From Chitinolyticbacter albus (GTDB taxonomy: Bacteria; Pseudomonadota; Gammaproteobacteria; Burkholderiales; Chitinibacteraceae), in NCBI RefSeq assembly GCF_024437655.1, contig NZ_JANBVF010000021.1, forward strand, positions 1 through 64,000: a DNA stretch of 64,000 bases. The letters run 5' to 3'. The position numbers were made by a program, and so were the translations under genes. Below are positions 58,194 through 64,000 of the stretch, one piece after another; positions within the stretch are counted from its first letter, which is position 1; the number at the start of each line of letters is the position of its first letter. The notes beneath the pieces were generated by a model that saw only the letters and a list, made by a program, of their open reading frames with translations, searched no databases and was not told the DNA's origin.

Positions 58194-60914
58194 TCACAGA
58201 TAGATCTTCACGCCGACCATGATGTTGATGGTCACGCTTTTGGTTTCCATCTCGGGCTTGGCCGGCCGGTTGCTGTACTGGATGCCGCCGCCAGTGAATT
58301 CGAAGCTGTTCGAGATGCCGGAATTGTTGATCGTGGTGCTGATGCCCGCCGTGCTCGTCTGCAGCGACAGGCCCACCGTGCTGTCCGAAATGGTCATGCC
58401 GGTCACGCTGGACGAGAGGCTCATGCCCAGCGTGCTGTTGTCCAGCACCATGCCGGTGGTCGAGTTGGACATGCGCATGCCGGTCAGCGACTGGCTCATT
58501 GCCATGCCGGTCACGTCGGTGCCCATGCTCATGCCGACGACATTGGTGCTCTGGCTCATCCCGACCATCGAGCTGCCGATGTTCATGCCGGTGACGCTGT
58601 CGCTGGTGCTCATGCCGGTGATGTCGGTACGGTTGGCCATACCGGTCATGCCGACGCTGGTGGTGATGCCGACGGCGCTGATGCGCGCATCCATCGCCTG
58701 CACCGACAGCGACTGGTCGATGTTGTGCAGCGTGTTGCTGCTGTTGATGCCAGTCATGATGGCGGCGTTGATCGCGTTACCCACGTGCAGCTCGGCGCTG
58801 CTGCGATTGCCGACGGTGAGCGACAGGCTGTCGGAGTTGCCGAACATCTGGTTCTGCGACTTGGCATTGCCGTACATCGTGCTGTTGCTGTAGGTGTTGC
58901 CGTAGGTCTTGCCGATGCTGGCCTCGACCGCGCCCGCAGCATCCGGGTAGGACGACTCGGACGATTGCAGTGCGGGATCGCTCTTGCCGCGTATGCTTTC
59001 GCTGTAGGTACGCCCGGTCGCCGAAAAGCTCTTGTTTTCCTTGGCCCAGCTGTTGCTGTAGCCGCAGCCGTAGCTCCAGCTCTCGGAGAGGATGCCGGTC
59101 TCGCGGGTCTCGGAGGTGCTGTAGCTGTAGCCGGCGCCCTGCGAATAGCCAGCGTCCTTGAACACGCCGCGCTCATACGCGGCGGTGACGATATTGATCG
59201 CTGCCGGCAGGTCGTACTTGGAATTGATGCCGTAGCTGATGCGCTTGCCGTCGCCGTAGCTGGTGGAATAGCTGTTGCCGGTGTGGCTGCTGGCGGTCCA
59301 GGTCGACGGCATGATCACCTTAGTGCCGTTGCTCTGGACGATGCTCTGCACCTCGGGCAGCTCGGATTCGTCCTGCGCCCGGCTCACCGTCACCGTCACG
59401 CCATACTCGGGCACCGTCTGCATGTGTGACGCCAGCTTCACCCACACCGTCGGCGCGTTCTCTTCGGTGGTGAAGCGCACGTAGATGCCCTTGGCGTCGA
59501 GCTTGCTCTGGTCCCCCCGCGTATCGAGCAGCTGCGCGTTCTGCGGGTTGTAGACGTTCTTGTCGTAATAACGCCAGTCGGGCGGCGGTGGAGGCGGCAC
59601 CACCACCGCCAGCACCGCGCCCTGCTGCGTATCTGCGAGCGAGAACGGCGTGATCAGCCCGGCGGCGGCGCAAGCCTGGAACTGGTTGGTGTAGCTGCCA
59701 TCAAGGCTGGCCTCGTGCTTGACCGACGTCAGCACGAAGGATTGGCCGGACAAGGACGGGCGCACCGGGTCGGGGTTGGCATCCGGCCCCCAGGGCTGGT
59801 TGCTCAGTGCGAACTGGTGGCCGACGTGGAAGAAGGCGCAGGTGCTGCCGCCCGAGAGTTGGCTCGTGGCGGTTTCCAGCGCCAGCTGCGTGTTCTCGGC
59901 GTACTCCTGCAGCTCGTTGCTGCTGTAGCCGTACTGGTAGATCTTGTACTGGTGGAACGGCAGCTCGCCACTGTCGGCCAGCGGCTGGTAGTGGTAATCG
60001 GTAGGCACGGCGACGGCATCGCGCTCCCACGCCGCTTCCTGCCGTACCGCACTGCCGGTCACGCCGCTGGCCTGCAGCGACATCTGGTAGTTGTACTGCA
60101 CGACGGTATCGGGCTGGTGCTGGCCCAGCTCGTCGGTGAGCGAGGCGGTATAGCGCAGCGCGCGGCGATCGGCGTACACCTGTGGATAATCGGGCCGGTT
60201 GGCGAACACCACGGTATGGCCGGTCGGATCGTGTCGCATGTAGTAGTAGATGTGGGCCTTGCCCATCAGTCGGCGCAGCAATTCGTAATCGCTCTCGCCC
60301 GCCTGCATCCAGTCCTGCACCCGGCATTCGGCCAGGTTTTCGCGACCCGAGGCATCCTGGCCCTTGATCGCCTCGACCGAGTACGCCACCCGGTGGCGGC
60401 GCATCAGTTCCTCGACCACCTCGCGCACGCTCTTGTGTGCGTAGATCTGGTAGCGGTTGGTCAGCGTGAGCTTGTAGAGCGCCGGCTTCATCGTCGCGCG
60501 GTACACGCCCTGGTCTTCCATCGCGAACGCGGTGACGATGCCGTTGAAGTACGCCACATTGCCGCGATTGCTGTTGCGAGCGTTCACCGCGTTGGCAAAA
60601 TCGTCCGGTGGTGTGATTTTCCCGGCCACACCCGGATACTGGATGCCAACAGTGACCGGCCGGCCGATCAGGTCGGTGAAGCGCATCGGCTGCTGCGTCG
60701 TCGCTTCGGTGTTGGCGTGCAGCTCCAGCTGGAACTCGAACGGCTCGGAAACGCTCTCCTGCCCCGAGAAGCTCGCCAGGCGGAAGGTTTCGTCCGAGAC
60801 GATGCGCCCGGGCAGGAACAGCGCCGCATGCAGGTACAGCCCCTGCGGATCGGACGGACTGACCTTCATGCCGCCGATCCGCTCGGCGATGCCCGGCACC
60901 ACGCGATCATTCAT
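58194..60914 (-). CDS. vgrG: VgrG spike with extended repeat C-terminus, 906 aa
   Basis: N-terminal gp27-like domain (LFLPGRIVSDETFRLASFSG, FNGIVTAFAMEDQGVYRATM, AESDYELLRRLMGKAHIYYY-type pattern) and middle gp5/OB part. From ~residue 660 the protein turns into short repeats: first ~10-residue units beginning GN, then from ~720 to ~862 at least eleven 9-residue units with a TGM or VGM core (ITGMSTSDSVTGMNIGSSMV). It ends ETKSVTINIMVGVKIYL. The repeats extend a usual ~650-700-aa VgrG by about 200 residues. ATG 60914 overlaps the tssG stop (ATGA). Confidence 0.95.
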   Translation of the reverse strand: MNDRVVPGIAERIGGMKVSPSDPQGLYLHAALFLPGRIVSDETFRLASFSGQESVSEPFEFQLELHANTEATTQQPMRFTDLIGRPVTVGIQYPGVAGKITPPDDFANAVNARNSNRGNVAYFNGIVTAFAMEDQGVYRATMKPALYKLTLTNRYQIYAHKSVREVVEELMRRHRVAYSVEAIKGQDASGRENLAECRVQDWMQAGESDYELLRRLMGKAHIYYYMRHDPTGHTVVFANRPDYPQVYADRRALRYTASLTDELGQHQPDTVVQYNYQMSLQASGVTGSAVRQEAAWERDAVAVPTDYHYQPLADSGELPFHQYKIYQYGYSSNELQEYAENTQLALETATSQLSGGSTCAFFHVGHQFALSNQPWGPDANPDPVRPSLSGQSFVLTSVKHEASLDGSYTNQFQACAAAGLITPFSLADTQQGAVLAVVVPPPPPPDWRYYDKNVYNPQNAQLLDTRGDQSKLDAKGIYVRFTTEENAPTVWVKLASHMQTVPEYGVTVTVSRAQDESELPEVQSIVQSNGTKVIMPSTWTASSHTGNSYSTSYGDGKRISYGINSKYDLPAAINIVTAAYERGVFKDAGYSQGAGYSYSTSETRETGILSESWSYGCGYSNSWAKENKSFSATGRTYSESIRGKSDPALQSSESSYPDAAGAVEASIGKTYGNTYSNSTMYGNAKSQNQMFGNSDSLSLTVGNRSSAELHVGNAINAAIMTGINSSNTLHNIDQSLSVQAMDARISAVGITTSVGMTGMANRTDITGMSTSDSVTGMNIGSSMVGMSQSTNVVGMSMGTDVTGMAMSQSLTGMRMSNSTTGMVLDNSTLGMSLSSSVTGMTISDSTVGLSLQTSTAGISTTINNSGISNSFEFTGGGIQYSNRPAKPEMETKSVTINIMVGVKIYL

Positions 60915-62017
60915 CGCGTACCTCCTGTCGGCGCGTAGGCCGGGATCAAGAACTGCACGCTGCGCGCGGCCTCGTCGGCCCCCGGCTGGTGCGAGCTGAG
61001 CCAGGCGGTTTGCGACAGCCGCATCGCGCTGCCGCCGTCCTCGCGGTTCAGCGTGGCGCGCGGCGCGCTGGGCGTATCGAGCCGCAGCACCACTTCCACG
61101 TCGACCCGGCGATCGAGCAGCAGGTGCACCAGCGCCACGAAGGCGGCGTAGCCGTTCTCCTGCCGCAGCAGCGGCAGCAAGGCGCGAAAGCGCGCGTAAT
61201 CGAGCGTCGCCACCGTGAGGCGCACCCTGGCCTGCTGATCCCAGTAGCGCCCGCCCACCAGGCAATCACGGCCCAGCCGGTTGCCATGCCGCCCGAGCAG
61301 CTGGCGATCGCCGGGTTCGATGTTGCGCCACGCGCCGACCAGCTGGGTCAGTGCGACCGGCACGCCCAGATAGCGCGACAGCACATGCTCGACCGTGGTG
61401 GCACTCTTGCGGCAATTGGCCAAGAGGCCCGCGAGTCCCAGCCAGGCACGCTCGGGCAGCGGGATCTGCGCGGCGAGCTCGGGCAGGCCCACGCCCATCA
61501 GCGCGCCGAGGTACTGCGCGTAACGCGTTTGCGCTGGCGCCAGGTGGTTGAGGCCCACTTCCTGCCGCGCCTTGATCTGGTGGCGCAGCGCATTGCTGCG
61601 GTGGTTGAACACATCGAGAAAAGCCGCCATCGCCGGCTCGCCGGCGCGCATTTCGTCGCGCACCCATTCGGTATACGGTTCGGGCAAGGGCCCGAGCTCG
61701 CCGGCCACGCAGTAATTGGGCGTGGTGAGCTCGATCAGGTCGGGTGCCAGGGGCTCCTGCGTGCTTGCGCTGCGGCGCGGGCGCCGCCGCGACAGCCGCG
61801 TGACTTCGCGTCCGGGAAACGCTGCGGAGAGCTCGCCGCGAAAGCGCAAGCGCTCGTCGATGCCCCAGGGCTTGAGCGGCTGCAACTGCCCGTTTGCGCC
61901 GCGCGCGCGCGGCTGCCAGCGCAGCAGGCGCACCAGCTGGAAGATGTTGAACCGGCCGAACTCCTCGGCCAGCGTCGCCCTTAAAGGACGGGCTGTGCGC
62001 CTATCAGCGGCGGCCAT
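60911..62017 (-). CDS. tssG: T6SS baseplate protein TssG (ImpH/VasB), 368 aa
   Basis: TssG signature: FGRFNIFQLVRLLRWQPRA, RLRFRGELSAAFPGREVTRL, LTTPNYCVAGELGPLPEPYT and FNHRSNALRHQIKARQEVG. It binds TssF in the baseplate wedge. It overlaps tssF by 37 nt at its 5' end and vgrG by 4 nt at its 3' end, so all three are probably translationally coupled. Confidence 0.95.
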   Translation of the reverse strand: MAAADRRTARPLRATLAEEFGRFNIFQLVRLLRWQPRARGANGQLQPLKPWGIDERLRFRGELSAAFPGREVTRLSRRRPRRSASTQEPLAPDLIELTTPNYCVAGELGPLPEPYTEWVRDEMRAGEPAMAAFLDVFNHRSNALRHQIKARQEVGLNHLAPAQTRYAQYLGALMGVGLPELAAQIPLPERAWLGLAGLLANCRKSATTVEHVLSRYLGVPVALTQLVGAWRNIEPGDRQLLGRHGNRLGRDCLVGGRYWDQQARVRLTVATLDYARFRALLPLLRQENGYAAFVALVHLLLDRRVDVEVVLRLDTPSAPRATLNREDGGSAMRLSQTAWLSSHQPGADEAARSVQFLIPAYAPTGGTR

Positions 62018-63810
62018 GATTTCAGCGTCCCTTTGACGTCATGCGTGGAAAGGTCGAGCTCGACCAGCGTGTTCACGGTGGCGTAGAGCGCGAAGAAGCG
62101 GCGCAGCACGTCGGCGAACAACACGGCACTCGCGTCCTCGAAGTGGCTGCGATCCAGATCGAGATCCAGATGCACGCCCTGGGCAAAACCGCGCCAGCCC
62201 TCGCGCCCGACGTGGCGCACCACCGGCCGGCAATGAATGCTGCGTATGCCGTCGATCTGCTTGAGGCCCTGGATGCTCATGGGCCCCACGTGCAGCGACA
62301 GCATGTCCTTGAGCGCCGACAGCGCCAGCGGCCCCTCGGCCAACGACAGGTGGTTGAGCGCGAGCTGCGACGCCAGCGCCCACGGCCGGCTGCCGATCAG
62401 CGCCGGCGTCTGGTGCGGCGTGGGCTTGCTGATGATGCGGATCGCCGACACCGGCCCCGCGCCCTCGAGCTGCAGCGGATCGCCGACGCGCAGTTGCTCG
62501 GGCAGGCGGCGGTTGGTGCACAGTGCACGCCCGCCGATCACCTCATCGGCCGGCACCTCGACGTCGAATTGGGTGTCGAGGAAGGAAATGAAGATCTCGG
62601 TGCCCGGCACCTGCGCCAGCTGGCTCGGTTCGCGCCGCGCCACATAGAAGTAGTCCTGCTGCTCCAGCTTCTGCGCCTCATCCATCGCGAAGTACGGCGC
62701 GATCGGGCGCGGGCTGGCATTGGGCCGGATCGAGACCAGCTCCTCGATCGCATAGATCTCGGTATGGCGGTGGTACTGGATGTCGGCGCGCAGGTGGTAT
62801 TCATACTGCGTCTGGTCGAGCGGCAGCGGGTCGACCCGCTGGCTGAACAGATTGATCAAGGGCACGCAGTTGAGCTTGAGCACGTCAGACTCGAAACTGA
62901 TCGCCTTGTTGGGCGGGCTGTCGAACTGGAATAGCAGCTCGGCGCTCTCGTCGGCGCCGGCAAAATCGAGACCGGACAGCGTGAAGAACAGGAATTTCTC
63001 AGGAAAGGCGAAATATTCCTGCAACAGGCGGTAGCCCGGATGGGTGTGCGGATTGGCCAGCAGCATGGCGTCGCCGGCGTTAAAGCCATCCCAGGCGAGT
63101 GCGTCGGCCCTCAGGTGTTGTAGGCTCTCCCGCCCTTCGGCATCGCGCACCCGCACGGTGATGCCGACGAGGTTGACCGCCAGCGCGTCATACAGCCGCC
63201 AGGCGTTCTTCGATTCGGTATTGATGTAAAAGCGCAGGCTCCCGAGCGCCAGATCCTGCATGCGCTCGGTGCCCAGGTGCTCGAGCTTGACCCTGAGCAC
63301 GCTGCGGGTGTTGCCCTGGTGCTTGAGGAAATCGAACTCGTCGGTCGGCGTCGGCTTGACCTCGGTGACCTTGAGCGGCGTAAGCGGCGTCGCGCCGCAA
63401 CTACGGAAACGACACGCCAGTTTCTGGCCCAGATCATTGCTGGCGTTGGCGTAGAGCGAGCGGCCACCAGCCAGCGCCACGGGCTTGGCGAAATCGGCGC
63501 CGTCGGCCATGACCTCGATCTCGCCCACCAGCATCGACGGCACGGGTGCTTCCAGGTGCGGGTAGAGGAAATGCAGCAGCGTGTTGGGCAGCGTGGCCTG
63601 CCCCACTTCCATCTGGTAATGCAGCCGGCCCGACAAGAAGGCAAACGATTGCATCAAGAGTTCAACGTGCGGATCCTTGCTCGGGCCACGGCTCAGCATC
63701 AGCGCCTGCGCGGCCTGCGGATAGCCCTGGGCGAACTCGGCCGCGTCGTCGCGCAACGCGTGCAGTTCGCGCAGGAAGTAATCCTTGAGCCGGGTGCCGT
63801 CGTGGTTCAT
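61981..63810 (-). CDS. tssF: T6SS baseplate protein TssF (ImpG/VasA), 609 aa
   Basis: TssF pattern: YFLRELHALRDDAAEFAQGY, SKDPHVELLMQSFAFLSGRL, NTLLHFLYPHLEAPVPSML, and later CVPLINLFSQRVDPLPLDQT. A core wedge protein with a typical length (~600 aa). It begins 13 nt after the tssE stop. Confidence 0.97.
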   Translation of the reverse strand: MNHDGTRLKDYFLRELHALRDDAAEFAQGYPQAAQALMLSRGPSKDPHVELLMQSFAFLSGRLHYQMEVGQATLPNTLLHFLYPHLEAPVPSMLVGEIEVMADGADFAKPVALAGGRSLYANASNDLGQKLACRFRSCGATPLTPLKVTEVKPTPTDEFDFLKHQGNTRSVLRVKLEHLGTERMQDLALGSLRFYINTESKNAWRLYDALAVNLVGITVRVRDAEGRESLQHLRADALAWDGFNAGDAMLLANPHTHPGYRLLQEYFAFPEKFLFFTLSGLDFAGADESAELLFQFDSPPNKAISFESDVLKLNCVPLINLFSQRVDPLPLDQTQYEYHLRADIQYHRHTEIYAIEELVSIRPNASPRPIAPYFAMDEAQKLEQQDYFYVARREPSQLAQVPGTEIFISFLDTQFDVEVPADEVIGGRALCTNRRLPEQLRVGDPLQLEGAGPVSAIRIISKPTPHQTPALIGSRPWALASQLALNHLSLAEGPLALSALKDMLSLHVGPMSIQGLKQIDGIRSIHCRPVVRHVGREGWRGFAQGVHLDLDLDRSHFEDASAVLFADVLRRFFALYATVNTLVELDLSTHDVKGTLKSWPPLIGAQPVL

Positions 63811-63823
63811 AACCGGGTCTGTC

Positions 63824-64000
63824 TCAGTGTTGCGGCAGGTTGAAATGGAACAGGTGGGACTGGCCGCTATCGACCAGCTGCGCGCTCACCACCAGCTGCC
63901 AGGGGCTGGACTGGCCCTTGACCGGCACCACGTCCACGTCCACCCCTTCAAGGCGCGGTTCATGCCGGGCGATCAGACGGGCCAGTCGCCCGCAGTAGCG
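63824..64000 (-). CDS. tssE: T6SS gp25-like wedge protein TssE (partial, runs off right edge)
   Basis: The open frame enters from the right edge and ends at TGA 63824-63826. The visible 58 residues (CGRLARLIARHEPRLEGVDV, DVVPVKGQSSPWQLVVSAQL, ending FHFNLPQH) match the C-terminal part of the gp25/TssE family. The position before tssF is standard. Confidence 0.85.
   Translation of the reverse strand, partial: RYCGRLARLIARHEPRLEGVDVDVVPVKGQSSPWQLVVSAQLVDSGQSHLFHFNLPQH

Noticed and set aside
1-64000. CRISPR arrays, tRNA/rRNA genes, intact insertion sequences
   Set aside because: None seen by eye; the only regular repeats are the coding microsatellites, the 21-bp linker repeat and the attC sites.

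Overview
This is a 64 kb stretch of a high-GC Gram-negative chromosome. The gene content, lipoprotein and codon bias suggest a Betaproteobacterium, possibly a Neisseriales/Chromobacteriaceae relative; that placement is an inference and I could not search it. The window carries two different contractile injection machines, separated by about 6 kb that holds the remains of an integron.

Region A (1-33041, all minus strand) is an extracellular contractile injection system (eCIS, the Afp/PVC type). Read in transcription order it encodes a Pvc16-like cap (DUF4255), two unrecognised proteins, sheath 1, tube 1, a gutted patatin gene, sheath 2, tube 2, a LysM-type tube adaptor (CIS_tube), a 54-aa DUF5908 protein, the gpD-like and gpV/gp5-like halves of the spike, a 626-aa membrane-segment protein, gp25 and gpJ baseplate wedges, a gpI-type tail protein, a tape-measure-like protein, the AAA+ ATPase, an Ala-rich coiled coil, two large proteins sharing an N-terminal module, a DUF4157 cargo/toxin and a DUF1963-like gene that runs off the left edge. 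Many genes overlap by ATGA or sit within about 15 nt of each other, so this is probably one operon. A near-perfect sigma-54 promoter lies about 50 nt before the first gene. Upstream of it, TGTGACA-type boxes sit at 12 and 21 bp steps and look like an enhancer.

Region B (33.4-37.0 kb) has a small SPOR-like protein gene, then a stretch of visibly lower GC. It holds four cassette-like genes on the minus strand, each followed by an attC-like site, an attI-like junction with a plausible cassette promoter, and a divergent, frameshifted and truncated integron integrase on the plus strand. This is the classical integron layout, now broken at the integrase.

Region C (37.2-39.0 kb, plus strand) contains a small helical protein, an FKBP-type prolyl isomerase and endonuclease V.

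Region D (39.1-64.0 kb, almost all minus strand) is a type VI secretion system (T6SS). In transcription order it encodes TssE (partial), TssF, TssG, VgrG, the DUF2169/pentapeptide/DUF3540/DUF4150 accessory set, TssJ, TssK, TssL, TssM, a poly-proline protein, TssA, and then a tail of accessory or effector genes. One of those carries a deaminase-like HAE...CxxC signature, and four of them start with similar Ser/Lys-rich leaders. Hcp, TssB, TssC and ClpV/TssH are not in the window and may lie beyond 64000.

No tRNA, rRNA, CRISPR array or intact insertion sequence was seen.
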